DNA of 64,000 bases, taken from NCBI RefSeq assembly GCF_000184945.1, contig NZ_GL586311.1, forward strand, positions 1,776,598 through 1,840,597. Reading direction: 5' to 3'. The position numbers and the translations under genes are program-made. Under the pieces are notes generated by a model. That model was given only the letters and a program-made list of their open reading frames with translations, had not been told where the DNA came from and did no database searches. Source of the stretch: Segatella buccae ATCC 33574. Lineage in GTDB: Bacteria > Bacteroidota > Bacteroidia > Bacteroidales > Bacteroidaceae. Each line of letters opens with the position of its first letter. Positions within the stretch are counted from its first letter, which is position 1. Below, piece after piece: positions 34,365 through 41,585 of this stretch.

Positions 34365-35257
34365 ATGTAAATATAAATGGTCTTAAACTGAAGAACCCGG
34401 TTATGACCGCTTCCGGAACATTCGGTTATGGTTTGGAGTTTGCCGATTTTGTACCCTTAGACGAATTGGGGGGCATCATAGTCAAGGGCACCACGCTCGA
34501 GCATCGGGAAGGAAACGACTATCCCCGCATGGCGGAGACCCCCTCTGGGATGCTCAACTGTGTGGGTTTGCAAAACAAGGGAGTGGATTATTTCGTCGAG
34601 CACATCTATCCGCAGATAAAGGATATCGACACCAATATGATAGTCAATGTGAGTGGACATTCAGCCGACAGCTATGCCGCTTGTGCGGAAAAGATTGATA
34701 GCTTGGAGCGTATTCCCGCCATAGAGGTCAACATCAGCTGCCCTAATGTGAAGGATGGCGGCATGGCCTTCGGTGTCACCTGCGAGGGGGCAGCGAGTGT
34801 GGTGAAGGCCGTGAGAGCCAAATACCACAAGACGATGATTGTGAAGCTCTCGCCCAATGTGACCGATGTGGCCGAAATAGCCCGCGCTTGCGAAGCTGAA
34901 GGGGCCGACAGCGTTTCGCTCATCAACACGCTTATGGGCATGGCCGTAGACATTGAGAAGCGTCAGCCCATGCTGAGTATCCGCACGGGGGGCTTGAGTG
35001 GCCCTGCCGTGAAGCCTGTGGCACTCCGCATGGTTTACGATGTTTACCATGCCGTGAAGATACCTGTAGTGGGCTTGGGAGGCATTAGCAGTGCCCGAGA
35101 TGCCATCGAATTTATGATGTGTGGTGCTACAGCCATCGAAATCGGTACGGCCAACTTTATAGATCCGGCTATAACGAAGAAAGTGAAAGACGGCATCAAT
35201 GATTGGCTCGATGCCCACCATATAGCCGATGTCCACGACATCATTGGCTGCATTTGA
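34352..35257 (+). CDS. pyrD: Dihydroorotate dehydrogenase, catalytic subunit (class 1B)
   Basis: FMN enzyme that oxidises dihydroorotate to orotate, the fourth step of pyrimidine synthesis. The 301 residues show [14 protein letters not shown] at the start, [17 protein letters not shown], the active-site loop [13 protein letters not shown] with catalytic Cys (about 130), [32 protein letters not shown] and IGTANFIDP. The cysteine base and the adjoining pyrK place it in class 1B (NAD-linked), not the quinone-linked class 2. It ends about 20 bases before copy C of the dispersed element. Confidence 0.96.
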   Translation: MASLNVNINGLKLKNPVMTASGTFGYGLEFADFVPLDELGGIIVKGTTLEHREGNDYPRMAETPSGMLNCVGLQNKGVDYFVEHIYPQIKDIDTNMIVNVSGHSADSYAACAEKIDSLERIPAIEVNISCPNVKDGGMAFGVTCEGAASVVKAVRAKYHKTMIVKLSPNVTDVAEIARACEAEGADSVSLINTLMGMAVDIEKRQPMLSIRTGGLSGPAVKPVALRMVYDVYHAVKIPVVGLGGISSARDAIEFMMCGATAIEIGTANFIDPAITKKVKDGINDWLDAHHIADVHDIIGCI

Positions 35258-35279
35258 TGATCAACCATTTATGCTCCGG

Positions 35280-35785
35280 TCGGTGTTTGGTGGAAAGCTC
35301 TCCGGATAATGATTGTTAAATTATTTATTCATTTTTGGCCTCTCTGTTTGCGATATTTGCAACGAACGAGCCTCTCTGCGTAAATAGGCGATTTTGATGG
35401 CTTTTTGAAAACGCTGATAGTCAGTTATTTGAATTTTATTGACACCGACTGGAGTCCGAAACCGGGCCTGAAATGGGCCAAACGGGCTTGCAAAAGGGCC
35501 CCGGTTGCATCGCAACCGGGGCCCTTTTGGCGTTCAACTGTGGCTCTTTTGCGAGCTCGAAGAGCTTGAATGGGAATATCGGCGGACTTCTCCGGTGGCT
35601 TAAAGCTGTTTTCCCGCTCTGGTTGGCGCATTTTAGCGGATGTGTTTTTGTTGATATTATTCGCCGTCATCCGGTGCCTTGCAGCGATGGCTTCCACCAA
35701 TGTTGCGGTGTGTGACCAATCCACATGTCTTATTCCTTTCCCCATCAAAGCATTGACAGTTTCCCCATTTCAATATCGTATAAAA
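35280..35785 (+). repeat. Dispersed intergenic element, copy C
   Basis: About 500 bases in the plus orientation. The left end TCGGTGTTTGG and CTCCGGATAATG is shared with fragment E at 55 kb. The central hairpin (35492-35528) is a perfect 17-bp stem AAAAGGGCCCCGGTTGC with triloop ATC. Compared with copy B, stem pair A-T has become C-G and G-T has become G-C, so pairing is kept while sequence changes. The right half ends with GTTTTTGTTGATATTATTCG and about 100 further loosely similar bases. Confidence 0.8.
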
Positions 35786-35896
35786 CAAATTTGAGGGCGA
35801 CCGAACCGGTCGCCCTCAACCAACACAAAAACTAAACTAGACTTAACTAAACAAATTTCAGACTTTCGCAAGCCTTCAATCGTCTTTGCAAAGGTA
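35780..35896 (-). ncRNA. Candidate small RNA between aroC and element copy C
   Basis: On the minus strand a TACCTTTG box (35896-35889) is followed about 70 bases later by a perfect hairpin, TTGAGGGCGACC (35819-35808) with GGTCGCCCTCAA (35802-35791), and AATTTGTTTTAT. No start codon with a plausible frame lies between. The hairpin is also a good terminator for aroC, whose stop is at 35957. No clear -33 box is seen, so an independent RNA is only a possibility. Confidence 0.35.
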
Positions 35897-35956
35897 ATAT
35901 CTTTTTTTAGATTACCTCCTATAAATCGTATGTTTTTTATCCTTTTCTGATTGAAA

Positions 35957-37033
35957 TTATAACTTTGTGGTCATATTTAGAAGATAATTGTCCAAAATGA
36001 CCATAGCCGCCATCGCCTCAACGATAGGTACCGCCCGTGGCAGGACACATGGGTCATGCCGCCCTCGGGCATTCAGTTCAGTGGGAATACCCTCTATGGT
36101 CACTGTGTTTTGCTTCATCAGCAAGGTTGCCACGGGCTTGAAAGCCACCCGGAAGTAGATGTCTTGTCCGTTGCTGATGCCACCTTGTATTCCACCGCTA
36201 TGGTTGGTTGAGGTTGATATTTTGCCATTTTGATTGATGAAGACATCGTTAAGCTCGCTTCCTTTGGCGGTTGCGCAGTCGAATCCTTCACCATATTCGA
36301 ATCCTTTTACGGCGTTGATGCTGAGCATAGCCCCTCCCAGTGCTGCGTGCAGTTTGCCGAATTCCGGCTCCCCCAGCCCTACGGGGCAACCTTTGATGAC
36401 ACACGTGATGATGCCCCCCACGGTGTCTCCCTGCGCCTTTACGCCCGCAATGAGTTCCTCCATTTGCTTGGCCTTGGCTTGGTCGGGACATCTCACCGGA
36501 TTGTCCTCTATAGTGCCAAGGTCGTAGAGATGGTAATCTTTCTCCAGTTTGATATCGCCCACTTGTGAGGTGTAGGCCGTGACGCTGATGCCCAGCTGCT
36601 GCAAGGCCAATTTGGCCAAGGCCCCTCCCACGCATCGGGCAATGGTGATGCGTGCCGATGAGCGTCCGCCGCCACGATGATCGCGCACACCATATTTATT
36701 ATAATAGGTGAAGTCGGCGTGTGAAGGCCGGAAAAGTTGGCGCATGTTGTCATAGTCTTTGGAGTGCTGGTTGGTGTTTCTCACCTCAAAGGCTATCGGA
36801 GTGCCTGTCGATTTCCCTTTAAACACGCCACTGAGCAGCTCCACCTCGTCGGGTTCCTTGCGGTCGGTGGTGATTCGGCTTTGCCCCGGCCGTCTCCTTG
36901 CCAGTTCGTTTTGAATGAACTCAAGGTCGATGTCTATGCCGGCCGGAAAACCGTCAACGATTCCCCCTACCGCCTTGCCGTGGCTTTCGCCGAATGTGGT
37001 CAGTCTGAAAAGGTTCCCGAAAGTATTTCTCAT
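35957..37033 (-). CDS. aroC: Chorismate synthase
   Basis: Converts EPSP to chorismate, the last common step of aromatic amino acid synthesis, using reduced FMN. The 358 residues are full length. Motifs: [19 protein letters not shown] (13-31), [20 protein letters not shown] (about 46-65), [20 protein letters not shown] (about 104-123), GGRSSARIT and, near the end, [19 protein letters not shown]. The gene is 48 bases downstream of slyD on the same strand. With TrpB2 at the left edge it is one of two aromatic-pathway genes here, but they are unlinked. Confidence 0.97.
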   Translation of the reverse strand: MRNTFGNLFRLTTFGESHGKAVGGIVDGFPAGIDIDLEFIQNELARRRPGQSRITTDRKEPDEVELLSGVFKGKSTGTPIAFEVRNTNQHSKDYDNMRQLFRPSHADFTYYNKYGVRDHRGGGRSSARITIARCVGGALAKLALQQLGISVTAYTSQVGDIKLEKDYHLYDLGTIEDNPVRCPDQAKAKQMEELIAGVKAQGDTVGGIITCVIKGCPVGLGEPEFGKLHAALGGAMLSINAVKGFEYGEGFDCATAKGSELNDVFINQNGKISTSTNHSGGIQGGISNGQDIYFRVAFKPVATLLMKQNTVTIEGIPTELNARGRHDPCVLPRAVPIVEAMAAMVILDNYLLNMTTKL

Positions 37034-37081
37034 TGTGGCAAAGTCTGTGATGTGGGTTTATGTTCTTTGAGTGTAGGCTTT

Positions 37082-37714
37082 TTAGTGATGGCATCCGCCA
37101 CCGCAGTGGCCGTCGTGGTGATGCTCCCCATGCTTGCCTTCTCCACAGTTGCAATCGCCTTCACCGCAGTTGCAACCGCCTTCACCGCAACCACCGCCAC
37201 AGCCGTTGCATCCGCCTTCGCCGCTCAGTATTTTGGCATATTCGGCCACTTCAGCAGCCGAAGCCTCGTGACAATCTTTTATTTCTCCCACGAAGTGAAG
37301 ATGTTTGCCGGCGAGCGGATGGTTGAGATCCATCTTCACTTTGTTGTCGGTGATGTCAAGCACCCGGCCGTTGAATCGGTTCCCCTCTTGGTTCTGCAAA
37401 GGCACGATGGCATCCTTGTAGATGTGTTCTGCGTCAAACTTACCGTTGATGGTGAAGATACCCTTGTCCAAATCGAGCACATGCTCGTTGTTGTATTCGC
37501 CGTAGGCCTGCTCGGGCGTGAGGGTGAAGTCGAATTTGTCGCCCTTGTCCAGTTCGATGAGGGCGTTCTCGAAGGCCTCAAGCGCGATGCCCATTCCACT
37601 GATAAAGTCGAAGGGCCGGTCTTCGGTTGTCTGTTCCACCAGTTCTTTCTTTCCGTCAGTCACATCATACAGCATATACGAAGCTGCGATATATTTATTG
37701 GTGTTCTTTTCCAT
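37082..37714 (-). CDS. slyD: SlyD-like FKBP peptidyl-prolyl isomerase with Cys/His-rich tail
   Basis: Cytoplasmic FKBP-type prolyl isomerase and metallochaperone. The 210 residues contain a split FKBP domain (about 8-75 and 120-155) with the insert-in-flap chaperone domain between (VLDLDKGIFTINGKFDAEHI region), and VKMDLNHPLAGKHLHFVGEI, the family signature. The last 45 residues form a metal-binding tail built of GCG, GGC and NCGEG units with about nine Cys and seven or more His, ending GGGCHH. E. coli SlyD has a His-rich tail used in nickel delivery; here it is more Cys-rich. A TACCTTTG box lies 31 bases upstream. Confidence 0.93.
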   Translation of the reverse strand: MEKNTNKYIAASYMLYDVTDGKKELVEQTTEDRPFDFISGMGIALEAFENALIELDKGDKFDFTLTPEQAYGEYNNEHVLDLDKGIFTINGKFDAEHIYKDAIVPLQNQEGNRFNGRVLDITDNKVKMDLNHPLAGKHLHFVGEIKDCHEASAAEVAEYAKILSGEGGCNGCGGGCGEGGCNCGEGDCNCGEGKHGEHHHDGHCGGGCHH

Positions 37715-37745
37715 TTCTTTGTCTGTCTTTAATTTAACTTGCGTG

Positions 37746-37753
37746 CAAAGGTA
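37746..37753 (-). promoter_or_regulatory. -7 box of slyD(-aroC)
   Basis: TACCTTTG on the minus strand, 31 bases before the slyD start codon. Confidence 0.5.
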
Positions 37754-37861
37754 CTAAAAAACGTTCAGAAAACTCCATCTTTTCTTTTATTATTGCTCCG
37801 ATGCCTGTCGTTAAATTATAATTGAGAAGCTTTTTCGTTTGATTTATATCAATAAAACATG

Positions 37862-37877
37862 CTGTTTGCGCAAACAG
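37862..37877. promoter_or_regulatory. Perfect 16-bp palindrome, candidate operator
   Basis: CTGTTTGCGCAAACAG is its own reverse complement. It ends 12 bases upstream of the -33 box of the small exported protein gene at 38004, where an activator or repressor dimer could bind. Confidence 0.4.
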
Positions 37878-37889
37878 TGTGACAAATTG

Positions 37890-37921
37890 TTTGGCTGGTG
37901 ACGGAATAATGCTTACCTTTG
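37890..37921 (+). promoter_or_regulatory. Promoter of the small exported protein gene
   Basis: TTTG (37890-37893), a 20-base spacer and TACCTTTG (37914-37921), an exact match to the Bacteroidetes promoter. The leader is about 80 bases and ends with GGTAAAAAGATT before the ATG, as in the 31-residue ORF at 25412. Confidence 0.7.
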
Positions 37922-38003
37922 CATCGTCAAAAGGACAAAAGTAAGGATAATTTAACGGAGCCTGTCAATAGGGGCTCACAAAGAAAAGAAAGGTAAAAAG
38001 ATT

Positions 38004-38369
38004 ATGAAGAAGATGATTTTGATGGCAGTAGCATTGCTCAGCATGACTACCGCAACATTCGCAGCAGACGAGAACGCAAGTGCAGCTAATGCTGCTTCTG
38101 CTTACAATATGAACGTAAACATGAGCAGTCTTGCCGATGCTCTCGGTCTGAATATCGACCAGGTGGAGGCTGTGGCCGACATACACAAGAATTTCAGTGC
38201 CGATATGTTGAACGCAGCTTCCGCTTCGGCTGAGGATCGTCAGCAGCTTGTGAACAAGGCCATTGAGAAAGATTTGAAGTACATGCACTACATTCTTTCC
38301 AATCAGCAATATCGCAAGTATCTGCTTTTGCTCAACACCACCATCAACAACCGTGGGCTGAACAAATAA
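38004..38369 (+). CDS. Small exported protein, unknown function
   Basis: A 121-residue protein with a cleavable signal peptide: MKKMILMAVALLSMTTATFA, cleavage after Ala20. The mature part is about 100 residues and mostly helical: NMNVNMSSLADALGLNIDQV, then EAVADIHKNFSADMLNAASA and LKYMHYILSNQQYRKYLLLL. The last segment resembles the helical repeat of small periplasmic Spy/CpxP-like or Bacteroidales-specific proteins, but I cannot assign a family. It has its own promoter, a palindrome upstream and a strong terminator, so it is a single-gene, probably regulated unit. Confidence 0.75.
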   Translation: MKKMILMAVALLSMTTATFAADENASAANAASAYNMNVNMSSLADALGLNIDQVEAVADIHKNFSADMLNAASASAEDRQQLVNKAIEKDLKYMHYILSNQQYRKYLLLLNTTINNRGLNK

Positions 38370-38396
38370 AGATTTTACGAGAGAGAATTTATGATA

Positions 38397-38433
38397 AAGT
38401 CGCAGACTCTGCAAAGAGTTTGCGACTTTTTTG
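38397..38433 (+). terminator. Terminator of the small exported protein gene
   Basis: AAAGTCGCAGACTC pairs with GAGTTTGCGACTTT (one G-T pair), followed by a run of T. Confidence 0.85.
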
Positions 38434-38488
38434 TTGTTTTTATGCGCCAATGTTTGTTTTTATCATGTTTTTTGCCTTATTTTGCAAC

Positions 38489-40714
38489 ATGATAAAGAGG
38501 TTATTTTCCTTTGTATATGCTTTTTCGGTCGGTTTGACGATGGCTTTCGGGCAGCAGGCCGACTATGGCAAGTTGTCACCTTGGGTGCAGGATATTGTGG
38601 CCGAGCAGTGTGAACGTCCTCCCCAACGTGTCCCGGGGCGGGCGGCCAAACCTGTTGACAATCGGCGGCTCACGGCCTTTGTCCGTCTGACTGACAGCCT
38701 GTCAGTCTCTGCGTTTGCCGACAACGATTGCCGCTCGCTGGCCCGTTTGGGGGATGTCCATATTGTCAGCATTCCGCTCGGGCGCTTGGCGGCATTGTCT
38801 CTTCATCCAGATGTGGTGCGCATCGAAGCCCGCCAAGGCTCCAGCATCATGCTCGATGTCACTCCCGGGTTTGCCAACGCCTTGCCTGCCTATGCCGGGA
38901 CGAATCTTCCACAGGCCTACACCGGCAAGGATGTTGTCATGGGAATCATGGATATTGGCTTCGACCTTACCCATCCCACCTTTTTTGATGCTTCCGGAAC
39001 CGACTATCGCATCAAGGCCCTTTGGGACCAACTCACCACCGACACGGTGGGCAGCCGCTTCACGGTGGGCAACGACTATGTGGGGCGCGACTGCCTGCTG
39101 GCCTATGGTCACTCGCGCGACGGTCTTGACCAGACTCATGGCACCCATACTACGGGCATCGCCGCCGGCAGCGGTTACACCACGCCCTACCGTGGCGTGG
39201 CCTACGAGAGCGACATTTGTCTGGTGGCCAATGCCACGGGAGAGAATGCGCGGCTCATCGATTCCGCTGATATCTACAAATATACGCTTGCCACTGATGT
39301 CCTCGGTTTTAAATACATCTTCGATTATGCCAAAGCTGTGGGAAAGCCCTGTGTCATCAGTTTCAGTGAAGGCTCGCCTCAAGATTTCCGTGGTGACGAT
39401 CTGCTTTACTACTATATGCTTAGAAAACTCGTTGGCCCCGGACGCATCATTGTTTCCTCAGCGGGCAACAATGCGCTGAACAACGGTTATATCTCCAAGC
39501 CGCTTGGGGTGAAAAGCCGTGGTGCAGTGTTGCGCTCCGACCGCCAGAATGCCAAACTTACACTGCGCACAGCCGGTAGTGTGACGCTGCGTCTGGTGGT
39601 TGTTGGTGAAGCTACGGCCGACACCATAGCCTTTTCCTCGGCCGATGTGCGTTCCAGACCGGCTTCGGTGTTGCGCGATTCGCTTCCTTTGCCGGGTGGT
39701 CAGTTGGTGCTTTCGGCCCGTGGTTATAGAAATGTCTATGACTCCACGCAGACCGTGGTCGATGTAGAACTGACTCGCCCCGGCAACTTCAATGCTAATC
39801 CGTATATCACGGTTGAGATGGTAGGGGACAATGCCCAATCCGAACTCTATGCTGCCGGCATGAGAGGCACCCACTTTAAAAATCTTGAAGGCATCGATGG
39901 TCTTGACGGTGCAGAAAACACCCACAACCTCAATTCTCCTTCCACCTCGCCCGATGTCATCTGTGTGGGGGCTACCTCTCATGTCAGCTCCTATATAAAT
40001 ATGTATGGTCATCTCCGCACGGTAGACTTTGGGGCCAACGGGCTGCGTAGTGCCTATTCCTCTCAAGGCCCCACCTATTATGGCCGTGTGAAGCCCGATG
40101 TGGTGGCTCCCGGCACCAACATCGCTTCTGCATACAACAGTTTCTATTACGAAAGCCATCCTGATGCCTACGACAACAAGTATAATGTCAAGACGACTGT
40201 CGATTTTCAGGGGCGCACTTATCCGTGGAGCTACAATTCCGGCACCTCTATGGCCTCTCCCGTTGTGGGTGGGGCTGTGGCCCTTTGGCTTCAGGCCAAG
40301 CCCGATTTGACTCCTCGCGAAGTGATGACCCTGCTCAAGCGCACTTGCACGCACCCCGATCCTTCGCTCACCTATCCTAACAATGCATACGGCCGTGGGG
40401 CAATTGATGTCTATGCCGGTCTGCTCGATCTGCTTGGACTCACCGGTGTGAAGGGGCTCTCCGGCCACCAACCCGCCGGGGCTCGTATTGGCGTGGATAC
40501 AGAAGGCGTGCTCACCATTCGGTTGGACGCCTCTGCGTCCCACCCATTTACAGTGCAGGTGTTCAGCGTGTCGGGCGCAAAGCTCCTCTCCGCCACCATG
40601 CCCGCCGGGCTCACTGCCTATCGAGTGTCGCTCGCCGGCCTGCCCCGCGGTGTCTATGCCGTTCAGCTCAACGGCGAAAAAAGCATCAAAGGGTCGTCGC
40701 TTGTGAGGAGATAA
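38489..40714 (+). CDS. Secreted S8 serine peptidase (subtilisin family)
   Basis: A 741-residue exported protease. The frame is open from 38420, but that TTG lies in the previous terminator; MIKRLFSFVYAFSVGLTMAF at 38489 gives a normal signal peptide. The subtilisin triad is visible: Asp in MGIMDIGFDLTHP (about 155), His in THGTHTTGIAAG (about 215) and Ser in YNSGTSMASPVVGG (about 590). A large insert lies between His and Ser. The last 75 residues (VFSVSGAKLLSATMPAGL, then LPRGVYAVQLNGEKSIKG) look like a type A C-terminal sorting domain of the type IX secretion system, so the enzyme is probably secreted or surface-bound. Substrate unknown. Confidence 0.9.
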   Translation: MIKRLFSFVYAFSVGLTMAFGQQADYGKLSPWVQDIVAEQCERPPQRVPGRAAKPVDNRRLTAFVRLTDSLSVSAFADNDCRSLARLGDVHIVSIPLGRLAALSLHPDVVRIEARQGSSIMLDVTPGFANALPAYAGTNLPQAYTGKDVVMGIMDIGFDLTHPTFFDASGTDYRIKALWDQLTTDTVGSRFTVGNDYVGRDCLLAYGHSRDGLDQTHGTHTTGIAAGSGYTTPYRGVAYESDICLVANATGENARLIDSADIYKYTLATDVLGFKYIFDYAKAVGKPCVISFSEGSPQDFRGDDLLYYYMLRKLVGPGRIIVSSAGNNALNNGYISKPLGVKSRGAVLRSDRQNAKLTLRTAGSVTLRLVVVGEATADTIAFSSADVRSRPASVLRDSLPLPGGQLVLSARGYRNVYDSTQTVVDVELTRPGNFNANPYITVEMVGDNAQSELYAAGMRGTHFKNLEGIDGLDGAENTHNLNSPSTSPDVICVGATSHVSSYINMYGHLRTVDFGANGLRSAYSSQGPTYYGRVKPDVVAPGTNIASAYNSFYYESHPDAYDNKYNVKTTVDFQGRTYPWSYNSGTSMASPVVGGAVALWLQAKPDLTPREVMTLLKRTCTHPDPSLTYPNNAYGRGAIDVYAGLLDLLGLTGVKGLSGHQPAGARIGVDTEGVLTIRLDASASHPFTVQVFSVSGAKLLSATMPAGLTAYRVSLAGLPRGVYAVQLNGEKSIKGSSLVRR

Positions 40715-40795
40715 TCCTGCTTTCCCTATTCCCCATTTGTAGGTATTTATGCCAAACCCTCATTTTTAGGTATTGCATGGATGCAAAAAAACTCC

Positions 40796-40972
40796 TATCT
40801 TTGCACACGTAAACGATTAAGAGATACGTAAAAGATAGATTAGTTATAGATTGTGATTAGTCGTAGTCACTAATAAATATAAGAAAGTTAGATAAATCTT
40901 GTTCGCAAAATTCATAATGTTTTTGTATAATATGTAATAGGCTTGTCGTGAGATAAGCCTTTTATTGTTTTA
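40796..40972 (+). ncRNA. Candidate non-coding RNA with promoter and terminator
   Basis: ATTG (40772-40775), 20 bases and TATCTTTG (40796-40803) form a good promoter. About 135 bases later AGGCTT (40939-40944) pairs with AAGCCT (40955-40960), followed by TTTATTGTTTT, a terminator. Between them no frame has a start and more than a few codons. An inverted repeat ATTAGT/ACTAAT lies near 40857-40875. The sequence does not look like tmRNA, RNase P or SRP RNA; I cannot exclude 6S RNA. Confidence 0.45.
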
Positions 40973-41139
40973 TGGCTGATTGTCAGTTAGTTATAACTAT
41001 TAACTGTAACCGGAGACATTTAGGCTGAAATGGCTAAAAAGTGCCCCGTAAAAGGCGTTTAAGAACCATTTTAATAACCATTTCGGGGTATGAAGTTTGG
41101 GTTTCGAGGCCTTTTTGGTGGCTGCGGGGATAAAAATAA
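40973..41139. other. Interval with no supported gene
   Basis: Contains ACTTTTTAGCCATTTCAGCC-like and GCCCCG/CGGGG inverted parts on the minus strand, downstream of module P2. A 98-codon minus-strand frame runs across it from before the module (41000-41296); its C-terminal part (HTPKWLLKWFLNAFYGALF) is protein-like but I cannot support it as a gene. Confidence 0.25.
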
Positions 41140-41176
41140 GGAGCGTGTGCGCGCTCCCTTTGCCGGTGCAAAGATA
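41140..41176 (-). repeat. -7 box followed by hairpin (module P2)
   Basis: On the minus strand TATCTTTG (41176-41169) is followed by CACCGGCAAA and the hairpin GGAGCG/CGCTCC (41157-41140), then TTATTTTTA. It matches module P1 at 2749-2793 base for base over most of its length. Confidence 0.45.
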
Positions 41177-41298
41177 CGATGCGGAAAGTGGGAATGTAAA
41201 TGAGGGTGGATATTTATTGACAAAATAATGAGGAATGCCGGTTGCCGGATGGAGTGGATTCCCCGCCGTCACCGTGGGGAAATAAAAAGGGGACATTC

Positions 41299-41330
41299 TT
41301 TTGTGTTTCCCCCGAATTGCATTATCTTTG
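41299..41330 (+). promoter_or_regulatory. Promoter of the 60-residue membrane protein, leaderless arrangement
   Basis: TTTTG (41299-41303), a 19-base spacer and TATCTTTG (41323-41330). The ATG follows after four bases, so transcription should start at or beside the start codon. Confidence 0.65.
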
Positions 41331-41334
41331 CATT

Positions 41335-41517
41335 ATGAAAGTAAAAATAGACTGGAAGAAAGCTGTCATCTTTCTCATTGTGGCAGGTGGATTGTATTTC
41401 ATCTTTGAGAGTTTTGCCATGGCGCTTGGCATCATCCTCATTCTTTTTGTCATTGATTATTTCATCGCTGATAAAATGGATGACCGCCGGCGTCGGAAGG
41501 AACGCGAAGAGGAATAG
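41335..41517 (+). CDS. Small membrane protein, 60 residues
   Basis: One or two membrane helices (about 9-23 and 27-45: VIFLIVAGGLYFIFESFAMA, then LGIILILFVIDYFIA) followed by a strongly charged cytoplasmic tail DKMDDRRRRKEREEE. The ATG at 41335 directly follows a canonical promoter, so a leaderless mRNA is expected; longer upstream in-frame starts lie before that promoter and are rejected. It is 68 bases upstream of the kinase-RapZ gene and may be co-transcribed. I do not recognise a family. Confidence 0.65.
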   Translation: MKVKIDWKKAVIFLIVAGGLYFIFESFAMALGIILILFVIDYFIADKMDDRRRRKEREEE

Positions 41518-41585
41518 CGGACGGCAGACCCGAAAGGAGATAGGGTAGAGGTGTCTGTGATGATGTCTGGAAATGAAAAACGGAT

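Noticed and set aside
38420..38488. Longer N-terminus for the subtilisin
   Set aside because: The TTG start lies inside the previous gene's terminator stem. The ATG at 38489 gives a normal signal peptide.
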